64,000 nucleotides of DNA, from contig NZ_CP085725.1 in the NCBI RefSeq assembly GCF_036840915.1, positions 2,108,001 through 2,172,000 on the forward strand, given 5' to 3'. Origin of the DNA: Flavobacterium hankyongi (lineage in GTDB: Bacteria; Bacteroidota; Bacteroidia; Flavobacteriales; Flavobacteriaceae). The notes beneath the pieces are model-generated. The model saw only the letters and a list, made by a program, of their open reading frames with translations. It was not told where the DNA came from and searched no databases. How positions within the stretch are numbered: position 1 is the stretch's first letter; the number at the start of each line of letters is the position of its first letter. Below are positions 52,111-61,633 of this stretch, in pieces. Made by a program: the position numbers and the translations under genes.

Positions 52111-52854
52111 TTAATAATTATCGTTTGAAACTTCTCCTTTAGAAATCGCTTTTGCAGAAGAAGTACCAATGCGCTTTACCCCTAATTTTATCATTTCCAT
52201 TGCCTCATCAATAGTTCGCACTCCTCCTGCAGCTTTTACTGGTAATGGACATGAATTTTCGAGCATCATTTTTATTGTATGTACTGTCGCTCCATTTGGT
52301 AAATCATCTTCCGTTTTGTAAAATCCTGTTGATGATTTTACGAAGACATTCTGATAATCATTTTCTTTGAAGTTACTAATAATAGTATTTTTAATTAATG
52401 CAGACAATTGAATAATTTGCTGATCTGTTAGTGCAGCTACTTCAATAATAAACTTTACAGCTTTTTTATTGAGTAAACCAATTTTAGTACATTCAATTAT
52501 TTCGTTTTTGACCAAATTTGTTTCTCCTCTTTTAAAAGCTTGATAGTTTATAACATAATCTAATTCATCTACTGAATTATTAATTGCCTCTTGTGCTTCT
52601 TGAAGTTTTACATCAAAGTCAGAAGTTCCGTCAGGAAAATCAATTACAGTACCTATTAAAACATCTGATTTTGCTTTCGAAATCATTTGATGAGCCAATG
52701 ATACTTTATCTGGACGAATCATTATTAACTTAAATCCTTCATCGATCGCCTCTTGAATAAATCCTTCAACTACTTTAGTATTTTCTTTTTCAGACAAACC
52801 AGCTTGTTCTGCTGTTTTTAAATAGGTAGAATCTAAATATTGCTTAATATTCAT
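52111..52854 (-). CDS. deoC: Deoxyribose-phosphate aldolase
   Basis: Cleaves 2-deoxyribose 5-phosphate to glyceraldehyde 3-phosphate and acetaldehyde in deoxynucleoside catabolism. It has 247 residues. Schiff-base Lys173 in VFVKSSTGF; ELDYVINYQAFKRGE and KAAGGVRTIDEAMEMI (second active-site Lys) are intact. First of a two-gene unit with remB; no -7 box obvious before it. Confidence 0.96.
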   Translation of the reverse strand: MNIKQYLDSTYLKTAEQAGLSEKENTKVVEGFIQEAIDEGFKLIMIRPDKVSLAHQMISKAKSDVLIGTVIDFPDGTSDFDVKLQEAQEAINNSVDELDYVINYQAFKRGETNLVKNEIIECTKIGLLNKKAVKFIIEVAALTDQQIIQLSALIKNTIISNFKENDYQNVFVKSSTGFYKTEDDLPNGATVHTIKMMLENSCPLPVKAAGGVRTIDEAMEMIKLGVKRIGTSSAKAISKGEVSNDNY

Positions 52855-52875
52855 AAAATAATTATAAGGGTATAA

Positions 52876-52910
52876 AAATAGAAAAATCCCACCTAAGTGG
52901 GATCTTTTTT
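52876..52910 (-). terminator. Terminator after the gcvH/vanZ-like unit
   Basis: ATCCCAC (52886-52892) pairs with GTGGGAT (52897-52903) around a 4-base loop, with A and T runs on either side; lies 31 bases after the VanZ-like stop. Confidence 0.88.
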
Positions 52911-52940
52911 TGATTTTATTTGAAACAAGATTTTCTTTAA

Positions 52941-53330
52941 TTACAAATTTTTACCTATCATTCTTTTTGAGATCAAAGCGCCTATTAAAGCTCCAAAACT
53001 ATTTGCAACAGCATCCCAAACATCAGCCTGTCTATTTGTGGTTAACAATCCTTGTAATATTTCAATGATGACACCTAAAACAACTGCCGATAGAAATAAA
53101 AAAAACAAATATTTACTTATTCTTATTTTTTTAGAAATAAGATATCTAAACCATAAAAAAACAAATCCTAAATAGAACGTAAAATGTACTACTTTGTCAG
53201 CATTTTCAAAATAAAAGCTCGGCTCAGCACTAGGTGTTTTAAAACTGAAGTATAAAATAAAAACAGTCCAAAAAACAGCTATCCAAAAAGAATACTTATT
53301 AAGCGCCGATAAGAGTTTTATAATCTTCAC
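52941..53330 (-). CDS. VanZ-family membrane protein
   Basis: 129 residues with four transmembrane helices and the VanZ pattern: [16 protein letters not shown] (His after helix 1) and [20 protein letters not shown]. VanZ proteins are named for teicoplanin resistance, but most chromosomal members have unknown function. Its start overlaps the end of gcvH by 32 bases. Resistance function should not be assumed. Confidence 0.9.
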   Translation of the reverse strand: MKIIKLLSALNKYSFWIAVFWTVFILYFSFKTPSAEPSFYFENADKVVHFTFYLGFVFLWFRYLISKKIRISKYLFFLFLSAVVLGVIIEILQGLLTTNRQADVWDAVANSFGALIGALISKRMIGKNL

Positions 53331-53679
53331 TAGAAAGTAACGAATCTATTTCTGAAGCATCAGAAATTTTAACTTTTATCATCCAAGCTGCTCCATAAGG
53401 ATCGGAGTTTACAACTTCAGGATTAGATTCTAATTCATTATTAAATTCTACTATTTCTCCTGAAAGAGGTAAAAATAAATCTGAAACTGTTTTTACTGCT
53501 TCAACTGTTCCAAAAACTTCGTCTTTACTTAACGTTTGATCTAAAGTATCAACTTCAACATACACAATATCACCCAATTCTTTTTGAGCAAAATCTGTAA
53601 TTCCTACCGTAGCAATATCTCCATCGATGCTAACCCATTCGTGATCTTTAGTGTACTTTAAATTAGTTGGTATGTTCAT
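53299..53679 (-). CDS. gcvH: Glycine cleavage system H protein
   Basis: Lipoyl carrier that shuttles the aminomethyl group in glycine cleavage. It has 126 residues. Lipoylated Lys63 in [14 protein letters not shown]; opening [12 protein letters not shown] is typical. The rest of the gcv system is not here. -7 box 22 bases upstream. First gene of the gcvH-vanZ-like unit, directly after sprA. Confidence 0.97.
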   Translation of the reverse strand: MNIPTNLKYTKDHEWVSIDGDIATVGITDFAQKELGDIVYVEVDTLDQTLSKDEVFGTVEAVKTVSDLFLPLSGEIVEFNNELESNPEVVNSDPYGAAWMIKVKISDASEIDSLLSSEDYKTLIGA

Positions 53680-53701
53680 TTTTTTGTGTTTTAATTCCGA
53701 A

Positions 53702-53709
53702 CAAAAATA
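53702..53709 (-). promoter_or_regulatory. -7 element of gcvH
   Basis: Minus-strand TATTTTTG (TAnnTTTG), 22 bases before the ATG at 53679 and just outside the sprA stop. Confidence 0.5.
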
Positions 53710-53744
53710 AAATTATTACGACAATAAATAATCCTTTTTCAAGA

Positions 53745-56700
53745 TTAATTTCCAAAATTATAACGCAACGTAAATCCTGAACGAATATTCGTTATCGGGA
53801 ACGATGTTGAAATAACTGTTTTAGAGAATGAATAATCAAAAAAGAATAATGTGGTTAAATTTTTACTAAACGAATAATCTGCCGTAAGCTTTCCAGAAAT
53901 AATTTTTTGACCTCCTCCTAATTGGTTATTGTCATAGTCAAGGTTTCTAACAATTGTTTTGTTGTTTCTTAATGAAATATCACCGCGGATGTTAATATCA
54001 CTCTTGATTAATCCTAATGCATTTTCAGCTAATCTAGATCTAATTTTTACATCTTTAATTCTGTAACCCAAACCAACAATATACTCTACGCCTTTAAGTT
54101 CAGTCATTAAATTATTGTCAAAACTCATCGATAAAGTCCTGTCTTTTTTCATTTCAGCAAGAACCTTAATTGAGCTTTTTAACTCAAAGTCCATACGTAT
54201 TAGTGGACTAAATTGCTCTGTTAAGTTAGCATTTGAAATTAAAATTTTGTTCTGATAATTCCCCCCAGCATCTAACGCATTAGGGTTTTTATCATATTCA
54301 AAATTAGAACGATACGAGTTTAATGTATACGCTGCTTTATAAGCATGTTGCAATGAGAAACGTTTAAATTTATCCTTAAAGAATTTGTACCTCATCAATC
54401 CAGTATATTTTACATTCCAGTTAGGAATTGGAAAACTTCTAAATGGCGATAATGATACGTCTGGTGCGTTTCTAAAGTCACTGGTATAAGTTGCTAAAAA
54501 TGCTGGCAACAATACTGACTGACTATTTTTACCATACCCTTTAGGAAATCCATCAGCATCCAAGTTAGCAGGATTAGTGATATCAATACCTCTTTGGGCA
54601 GCCAATCTATTAGCAATAATAATTCTATTATCCCTAAAAGCCTGGAATGCAGATGAAGAAACCTCATCACTATTACTAAAAGAAGTTCCAATCATCACTG
54701 TTGAAATAGAGAAATTCCCAGTATTATAAGGAGAATGTGATGTGTACTCATTATTAACGGCATCAAACTGTTCAGAGAAATTTGATGCTTTAGTCCTATC
54801 GCCTGTTAAATCAATTTTCAAATCAGGGAACGGCTCTAAATTTGCTGTTGCTGTAATTTGTTTATTACTAATTTCTGTGTAGTTCTGATTAAACTCAGGA
54901 TAATTAGTCAACCATCCTTTACGTGCTGCATCAAAACGAACATTATCATCTTGCATACCTAAAACAAATCCCATTGATGGTCTTGAAGAACCCAAGAAAC
55001 CTATTGATGGTAAATACCCCGGAAGCATTGTTCCGTTCGTTTCGTTGTAGTTGATTTGTACATTCTTAATACTAGTTGCTAAACCAATTAACCCATCAAC
55101 CCAAATATTAGGTTGAGCTACTTTTGCTTTAGGCTTTGCCACCACTTTTTCACCCGGTTTAGGAGCAGCTAAAGGTGTAGCTGGTTGCTTCTGTTTTGGA
55201 GTTCTTTCACTTCTTTTAACCAATCCTATATATTTATATAAACTAGACATATTAAAAGAAGTATTCAATTTGTGCGAATTGGCATTTTGAATTGTGTTAC
55301 CTAAATTATATCCATTGAAATCTTGTGCCTGAATTGAAGCTCGAGTCCAAGAATAATCTCCTGTATAGGTATAATCAGATTTAATGAATGACAGTATTGG
55401 TATTTTATTTATTGGCAATTCATAATTTACTGTAAGCTGTTGATTGTGTTGATTAGGTGTTCCTATGTTCCAGTAATCATCCCAAATAGAAAAATCAGCT
55501 CTAGGATTATTCTCTTCATCAAAATAGTTGCGTACTATATTTCCAGTTGCAGCAGTATAATTTAAACGAAGTGATTTTGTAAGATTAAAATTAAATCCAT
55601 AATTATAATTAAACATGAAGTTTCTTTTATAAAGTGGACTAATTGGAATTCCTTGCACATCATCAACTAAACGGAATTGTTGTTTGTTAAACTGACGTAA
55701 AATCGTTGAGCTAAAATTTATCGTATTAGGCAAAAAGTTAAAGTTAAAATCACTCAACATTTTCCAATAAGCACTTTTTTTCAAGAATTGATTTTTCTTG
55801 AATGGTTCGATATTTTTAGGTTTAAATGTATAAGCATAATCTGCAGAAGTTTTTACTTGTTGATCCAACAATGCTTCAACTTCGAAATCTCTATGATGCA
55901 ATTCATTAAAAGAATAAGATAGTGTTAAGTTTTCAGGGTCGTAAAAATGCTGTTTTTGCTCTGGAGCTCTATCTTTCTTGACGCCTATAAAGTTTATACT
56001 TGTTCTTTTAGTAAAATCTTCGGCTCTATTTTTGATTTCATCTTTTTTAGCTTCGTCACTAGTAACATCTAATAATTGTTTCAATTTAACATCTTGATAA
56101 AGCGGATCATACTCTGGTGTAATAATTTCTTCTCCAACTGCGTAATTAAATGGTAAATTGATTCCCCATTTTTTAGGCAACAGTTTTCCTAAGTTTACAT
56201 TAGTAACAATATCATATTGTTGTGCTTCTTCACGACTTCTTTCATTTGGACTTTCTTCTATTCCTCCAAAACCAATTGTATTCATTCTTCCCGTTGCTGA
56301 AAGTGTCATAAAATCGGCCAAGTTTGTATCTAAACTTGCAATTGCTGCTTTTCCACCTTTATTATCAACATCTGCCAAACGAAGTTCATTAAACCACACC
56401 TCTCCTCTTACAGGGGTATTAGCTGCTGCATTAGTGTTTTTTACACCCACCATTAAAGTTCTAACAAATCCAAAGTTAGGATTTCCTTTAATACCAATTC
56501 TCATACCTTCTTTCGCTCCAGGATCTAAATCTTGAGCGTTTATCTCTAAATAGCCAGTCACTGGATTAGGAACCAACTCCCCTTGAATTTTCTTAACCTT
56601 AAGTGCCGTTAAAAGAGCTGTATTAATATCAAGTTCATTTTCTTCAGGCCAAACACTCTCTGGTGCATTTGCTCCATGTTGAGTAACTTTTAATGGCACT

Positions 56701-59700
56701 TCAACCTGATAATAATTTTCAGTAAAATCATTACCAAATCTGATAAAAGCAGACATTTGTTTATCCTGTAAATCAGAAGATGAATAACTCGCTAACGATT
56801 CAGCATGTAAAAACATTTTAAGCTTATTATACTGACGCATGTCTACACTCACATTTTTAAATGCAGCACGCGAATCTCCAACCTCAAGACCACCTGAACC
56901 AGACAAAGGAGAATCTTTATCATACACTCTCAAAGACAATGACTGTTCATTTTGATTAATAACAGAATTATTATTATATAATTGCTCACGATTCACTCCA
57001 GGAGGCATTACATAATTGACAGGTTGTCGTGCTGCATTTTCTTCTAAATTAACCGCTGTAATATCAAATCCTGTATCGTCATCAGTAGGGTCTGGATCGT
57101 TATTATCTAAAGACGCATTCATCCTTCTCCATTCTCCACGCACCAAATCTAATGACCCTAAACGAACTGTTATTTTTTCTGAAAAGCCAGACATAAACAT
57201 TCTCATAAAGCGGATAGATCTAAAATCAGAAATAGGTCCCTCAACATTTATTGTTGGGTCTATTTCAAGAATTGGAATTTTAAATTGAATCCATCTCGCC
57301 TGTGTAGTATTCCCATTGTCTAAAGTAACTTGAGTATCTAACACATTGGTAACATATTTATCAGCAACAGTCATATTGGGCTTAATATCTACTGAGAACT
57401 TATAATACGCTTCGATGGTATTCATCGTATTATCTCTATTAATATCTTCAACATCTGGCGTTGTTGACGAACCTCTATTACTATCCGACACATTTACAGG
57501 TGAATTCCCTTCAAGTCCGTTGTATTTTTTATATCTATCTGTAATAGGTCCCGAAGCACTTAAAAAATACTCATAATTATCCTGAGCAGGATCCGAATCT
57601 CCAGCAAAAGCTGGATATTCAGCAGCTTCTTCTGCATCATTCAAACCATTTAAACCTAAATCTTGTTGTGTTCTATTAGCTTCATCAGTATCAAAAGCAT
57701 AAATTAATGACTGAGCTGCTGGTACTTTACCCCAATTTGTATTTACTACATTAGGATTTGATCCCCCAGCCGGAAGTCCGTTTTCATACAATTTCCTTCC
57801 ATCTTTTAAAATATCCTCTGATATCTCTCCTAAGTTAAATGTAAGTTTTCCCGTGTTTGCAGGATTAGCATCAGATGCAGTCCCATGATATGGATCTAGA
57901 ACCCAAAACTGTATATACTCAACATTGGATTGTTCAAAATTTGTTGAATTAATAGGTCGCATGATTCCACCAAAATTATCTTGTGGATTTGGCAAAGTAT
58001 TATTTACTGCGGCTGGGTTAAAGTTGTAAGGCCCTCTTTCATTAGGATAATAAGTCAAATCCAATGTGGTTACAACTGTAGTTTGACCTGCCGCAATGTT
58101 TGTATTAGGATATAATTCGCTTATATAAACTCTACGTGAATCATGACGCGAAAAATCATTATCATTAAGCCCTGTCGGTCTTTGGTTTGTGTAGAAAAGA
58201 GGATCTATCGTATACCAAGACAACTTACCTCTTTTATAACCATACGATAAATCATCTTCAGGAAGTTCACCTCCAAATCCTTTTGGTGCACTAGATAGTG
58301 TCCAAGCAAAAGGTGATTTCATATCGATTGTTGATTGTGAACCTTCAAAATCATCAACATAAACAGTTGACTCACCTTCAAATTTGTCAATTTTTGGTGT
58401 ACCAGGCTTCAGTATGGCAAATTCACCTCTAAAAGATAAATTAGAAGGAACATCTGTATCTATGTTTGGTAATTTATTTACTAATCTTGTAAACAAAGGC
58501 ACTTCTGTAGAATAATTCACATTAGCTCCATATATCATGTTGTTCACAGATTCCTGACCATAATTCGTTTTTTGAGTAAATGGTCTTTCGGTCATTTTTA
58601 AGAATGTACCTCCAATTTGAAACTTGTCTGAAAATTTATGTTCAATATTAACACCCATGAAACGTCTAGTCTGCTGGCCAAAAACTGAATTGTTCTCAAC
58701 TGAAACTTCGATTGGGATGCCAGACGCCTGCAATGAAGGATCTAAAATTTGAACTCTACCCGCTTGATAGTTGACTGTATAATCTACCCCTTCCTGTAGC
58801 ACCCTACCTCCTGCAGTAACCACAACTGAACCTTGAGGCACATTAGCAGACCCTAATGAAATTCCTTCACCTCCAGATGATTTAAATTTACCTCTAAGCT
58901 GGAATTTATTTTTATCACTATCTTGAAGTGCTAAGGCCTGTGTTTTTTTATATAAATTGGTAAACACATACTTTTTCTGATTTGCATTATATGTATTTAC
59001 ATCATCATAATTTTCTAGTGAGCTTGGATTTTTTAATTTTTCAAATAACAATTTACCAAAAGGCTCTACAGTTGTAAAGATAATTCTGGCATTTTGAGTA
59101 TCTACCGTTAATCCTGGTAAAAAATCAAAGAAACCATCCCCTCTATTTTGGGGATCATTTGTTGGATTCAATCTGTCTAAATTAAAAACTCTTAACAGAG
59201 GAGTACTTTCTACTTCATTTTCAACAGTTGGATTCGAAGGGAAAGGAGTTCCTGCTACAGGTGAAATGTAATTTAATGGAGATGGATCAGTATATAAAAT
59301 GTTCAATTTAAAATCTTCTGAAGACAATTGATACGCTCCAGGAATTTGGTAAATATTTTTCATCATCAAATTCCAAACAGGTTTATTCACATTGGTTAGA
59401 TTTCCTTTTAGCATTTTTAAAATCAATGCCTGAGTTGTTGGTACTCCTGCATTAACATTAGTTGCGTCTACTCCATCATTACCAAATTCCCCAACTTGAT
59501 AAACCTGATCTGCAATGGTATATTGATATGCTACTGCTAAGACCTCGTCATTTGCTAATCTTTGATTAAGTGATAAATAACCTAATTGTGGATGGTAGGT
59601 ATATTCGTTAGGTGATAACTTACGAGCATTCTCTAATTTGGAATAATCATTCCCTTCAGCAGGGGCGGTTGCTAAACCAGTAAAACCTTGTCCAGCAGTT

Positions 59701-60956
59701 GCAACCTCTCTAATACTAGGGTTTAAATTACCTCCTCCTGAAATAATTTTGGCTGGATCAAAACCATTATTTTTATTATCTGCTGGAGCATCAAATGGTA
59801 CTGTTCCTGGAACAAAAGTTGGATTCAACGCTAAATCAATCCCAATCATTTGTGAATCTGGCACTGTAGCTGATCTTGACTCTCCTAAATCCTGAAGGGC
59901 AACAATATTTCTTAAATTATTGCCTTCTGGAGAAGTATTAATTCTATTTTGTCTGTTTGTTACCCAAACTTCCATTCTGGTAATTTGGACTCTAGAATCT
60001 ATTATTGGGTACTTTTCTAAAGACTCATCATAACGATTTCTAAAATACTGTGATAGGAAAAAGTGACGATCTGAATCATACTCTAATCCAAACAAGCTAA
60101 AGTCCTGAATTAATCCTCCACCTTGCGATGTAACAGTTTTTGTTTGTGATTTTTGTTCAGAAAAGACTCCTGTTACAGTTGTTCTTCCAAATTGCAACTG
60201 CATCTTAACTCCAAATAAACTTTGTGCTCCTCTAATTAAAGTGCTATTAAGGGGCATACTAACATTTCCTATCTCAATTTTTTGAAGAATATCATCTTCA
60301 GTAGGAGTATACTCAAGTTTAATTAAATTTTGAAATGCGAATGTAGATTCGGTATCATAATTTGCATTAACTTTTAATCTTGTTCCAACTTGCCCTAATA
60401 AGCTTAAACTAATTCTTTGATCAAAATCGAAAGTTGTTGTTCTTCTATTTCGTGGAGAGAAAGCAGGATTATCTTGCTTTGAATGTCTTACTCCAAAATC
60501 AATCTCAACAGTTCCCGTTGGTTTTACATCGATTGTATTACTTCCAAAAATAGATTCAAAAAAACTTGAGTTGATATAGTACCTAGGTAATAAATCTTTT
60601 TTACCATCTTTACTTGCTGCTTTTTTACCATCTACAGCATCAGACTTTTTTTGAAAATAATTACGTACAGCTTCTTTTTGAATTAGTTTTTGATACTGTT
60701 CTGGAGTTAAAACAATTGGATAATCAATATTAAATCCATCAAAAGTCTTAGTGTAAATATACCTATCACTTACTGGATCATACTCATATGCTTCAAGAAT
60801 ACTTGAAGGATTAGGCATATCCATTACACCTGTATTGTAGCCTTTTACAGTATCTTGGTTAACTTGTGAAAAAGAGGCAGTAAAAACAAATAAAAACAGT
60901 ACAGCAAGACTGTTTTTAGAAAAAATATTCGGAAAATATATAGTTAATTGTTTCAA
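53745..60956 (-). CDS. sprA: T9SS outer membrane translocon SprA
   Basis: 2403-residue giant beta-barrel through which T9SS substrates cross the outer membrane; also required for gliding. Signal peptide (residues ~16-31, ending SFSQ); N-terminal conserved segment DLLPRYYINSSFFESIFGSNTIDVKPTG; repeats of barrel strands throughout, e.g. RLKVNANYDTESTFAFQN, VYVDDFEGSQSTIDM and the C-terminal GYRIKDVKIRSRLAEN to the terminal FTLRYNFGN with a closing aromatic pattern. A Pro/Lys/Ala linker (about residues 1914-1950) is noted below. Starts 3 bases after ruvA, so the two are cotranscribed. Nearly identical architecture to Fjoh SprA as remembered. Confidence 0.97.
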   Translation of the reverse strand: MKQLTIYFPNIFSKNSLAVLFLFVFTASFSQVNQDTVKGYNTGVMDMPNPSSILEAYEYDPVSDRYIYTKTFDGFNIDYPIVLTPEQYQKLIQKEAVRNYFQKKSDAVDGKKAASKDGKKDLLPRYYINSSFFESIFGSNTIDVKPTGTVEIDFGVRHSKQDNPAFSPRNRRTTTFDFDQRISLSLLGQVGTRLKVNANYDTESTFAFQNLIKLEYTPTEDDILQKIEIGNVSMPLNSTLIRGAQSLFGVKMQLQFGRTTVTGVFSEQKSQTKTVTSQGGGLIQDFSLFGLEYDSDRHFFLSQYFRNRYDESLEKYPIIDSRVQITRMEVWVTNRQNRINTSPEGNNLRNIVALQDLGESRSATVPDSQMIGIDLALNPTFVPGTVPFDAPADNKNNGFDPAKIISGGGNLNPSIREVATAGQGFTGLATAPAEGNDYSKLENARKLSPNEYTYHPQLGYLSLNQRLANDEVLAVAYQYTIADQVYQVGEFGNDGVDATNVNAGVPTTQALILKMLKGNLTNVNKPVWNLMMKNIYQIPGAYQLSSEDFKLNILYTDPSPLNYISPVAGTPFPSNPTVENEVESTPLLRVFNLDRLNPTNDPQNRGDGFFDFLPGLTVDTQNARIIFTTVEPFGKLLFEKLKNPSSLENYDDVNTYNANQKKYVFTNLYKKTQALALQDSDKNKFQLRGKFKSSGGEGISLGSANVPQGSVVVTAGGRVLQEGVDYTVNYQAGRVQILDPSLQASGIPIEVSVENNSVFGQQTRRFMGVNIEHKFSDKFQIGGTFLKMTERPFTQKTNYGQESVNNMIYGANVNYSTEVPLFTRLVNKLPNIDTDVPSNLSFRGEFAILKPGTPKIDKFEGESTVYVDDFEGSQSTIDMKSPFAWTLSSAPKGFGGELPEDDLSYGYKRGKLSWYTIDPLFYTNQRPTGLNDNDFSRHDSRRVYISELYPNTNIAAGQTTVVTTLDLTYYPNERGPYNFNPAAVNNTLPNPQDNFGGIMRPINSTNFEQSNVEYIQFWVLDPYHGTASDANPANTGKLTFNLGEISEDILKDGRKLYENGLPAGGSNPNVVNTNWGKVPAAQSLIYAFDTDEANRTQQDLGLNGLNDAEEAAEYPAFAGDSDPAQDNYEYFLSASGPITDRYKKYNGLEGNSPVNVSDSNRGSSTTPDVEDINRDNTMNTIEAYYKFSVDIKPNMTVADKYVTNVLDTQVTLDNGNTTQARWIQFKIPILEIDPTINVEGPISDFRSIRFMRMFMSGFSEKITVRLGSLDLVRGEWRRMNASLDNNDPDPTDDDTGFDITAVNLEENAARQPVNYVMPPGVNREQLYNNNSVINQNEQSLSLRVYDKDSPLSGSGGLEVGDSRAAFKNVSVDMRQYNKLKMFLHAESLASYSSSDLQDKQMSAFIRFGNDFTENYYQVEVPLKVTQHGANAPESVWPEENELDINTALLTALKVKKIQGELVPNPVTGYLEINAQDLDPGAKEGMRIGIKGNPNFGFVRTLMVGVKNTNAAANTPVRGEVWFNELRLADVDNKGGKAAIASLDTNLADFMTLSATGRMNTIGFGGIEESPNERSREEAQQYDIVTNVNLGKLLPKKWGINLPFNYAVGEEIITPEYDPLYQDVKLKQLLDVTSDEAKKDEIKNRAEDFTKRTSINFIGVKKDRAPEQKQHFYDPENLTLSYSFNELHHRDFEVEALLDQQVKTSADYAYTFKPKNIEPFKKNQFLKKSAYWKMLSDFNFNFLPNTINFSSTILRQFNKQQFRLVDDVQGIPISPLYKRNFMFNYNYGFNFNLTKSLRLNYTAATGNIVRNYFDEENNPRADFSIWDDYWNIGTPNQHNQQLTVNYELPINKIPILSFIKSDYTYTGDYSWTRASIQAQDFNGYNLGNTIQNANSHKLNTSFNMSSLYKYIGLVKRSERTPKQKQPATPLAAPKPGEKVVAKPKAKVAQPNIWVDGLIGLATSIKNVQINYNETNGTMLPGYLPSIGFLGSSRPSMGFVLGMQDDNVRFDAARKGWLTNYPEFNQNYTEISNKQITATANLEPFPDLKIDLTGDRTKASNFSEQFDAVNNEYTSHSPYNTGNFSISTVMIGTSFSNSDEVSSSAFQAFRDNRIIIANRLAAQRGIDITNPANLDADGFPKGYGKNSQSVLLPAFLATYTSDFRNAPDVSLSPFRSFPIPNWNVKYTGLMRYKFFKDKFKRFSLQHAYKAAYTLNSYRSNFEYDKNPNALDAGGNYQNKILISNANLTEQFSPLIRMDFELKSSIKVLAEMKKDRTLSMSFDNNLMTELKGVEYIVGLGYRIKDVKIRSRLAENALGLIKSDINIRGDISLRNNKTIVRNLDYDNNQLGGGQKIISGKLTADYSFSKNLTTLFFFDYSFSKTVISTSFPITNIRSGFTLRYNFGN

Positions 60957-60959
60957 CGA

Positions 60960-61541
60960 TTATAAGTTTTTTAGCGCTTGTTTAATAATTGTTTCCACTG
61001 ATGCATCAGGAGTATTGGCTACGATTTTATCAACTATCTTTTCAGATGCTTTTCTCACAAATCCTAAAACTTCTAAAGCAGATAACGCCTCATCTTTGTT
61101 TGTATTGTTTGCTACAAGCGAAACTTCTTCGATATCATACAACTTTAACACTTTGTCTTTCAGGTCCAAAATTGCTCTTTGAGCAGTTTTTGCCCCAATA
61201 CCTTTAATAGACTGAACCGTTGCAACGTCTCCTGAAGCAATCGCATTAATTATTTGTTTTGGTTCAATAGACGACAACATGGTTCGTGCAATATTTGCGC
61301 CTATACCTGAAACAGAAATTAATAATTTAAAAATTTCTCTTTCAGATTTTTCAACAAAACCAAAAAGTGAATGACTATCTTCCTTAATTAAGAGATGAGT
61401 ATACAGCTTTATTTGGTCAGTATTTGGCAATAAACCAAAGGTATGTAGGGAAATATTAATTTGATAACCCACTCCATTACAGTCTATTATAACTTCGGTT
61501 GGGCTTTTCTCTACTAATTTCCCCTGAATATGTGCAATCAT
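60960..61541 (-). CDS. ruvA: Holliday junction DNA helicase subunit RuvA
   Basis: Binds four-way junctions and loads RuvB. It has 193 residues. Domain I is an OB fold (MIAHIQGKLVEKSPTEVIIDCNGVGYQI); two helix-hairpin-helix motifs (LISVSGIGANIARTML and VQSIKGIGAKTAQRAILDL); a short domain III (EALSALEVLGF). First gene of the ruvA-sprA unit, with a -7 box 19 bases upstream. Confidence 0.97.
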   Translation of the reverse strand: MIAHIQGKLVEKSPTEVIIDCNGVGYQINISLHTFGLLPNTDQIKLYTHLLIKEDSHSLFGFVEKSEREIFKLLISVSGIGANIARTMLSSIEPKQIINAIASGDVATVQSIKGIGAKTAQRAILDLKDKVLKLYDIEEVSLVANNTNKDEALSALEVLGFVRKASEKIVDKIVANTPDASVETIIKQALKNL

Positions 61542-61560
61542 AGTTAGCTTACTTAACCTC

Positions 61561-61568
61561 CAAATATA
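61561..61568 (-). promoter_or_regulatory. -7 element of ruvA-sprA
   Basis: Minus-strand TATATTTG, exact TAnnTTTG, 19 bases before the ATG at 61541; no TTG at consensus distance. Confidence 0.6.
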
Positions 61569-61633
61569 GTAATTTTCTTTAATTACTTTTATTTTGTCAG
61601 TTCAACTGCTAGATTTATCGATGAAGTAAAAAT

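Noticed and set aside
52941..53330. Glycopeptide-resistance gene suggested by the VanZ name
   Set aside because: Only the transmembrane VanZ-like fold is present, in a housekeeping context with no vanA-type genes; resistance should not be inferred.
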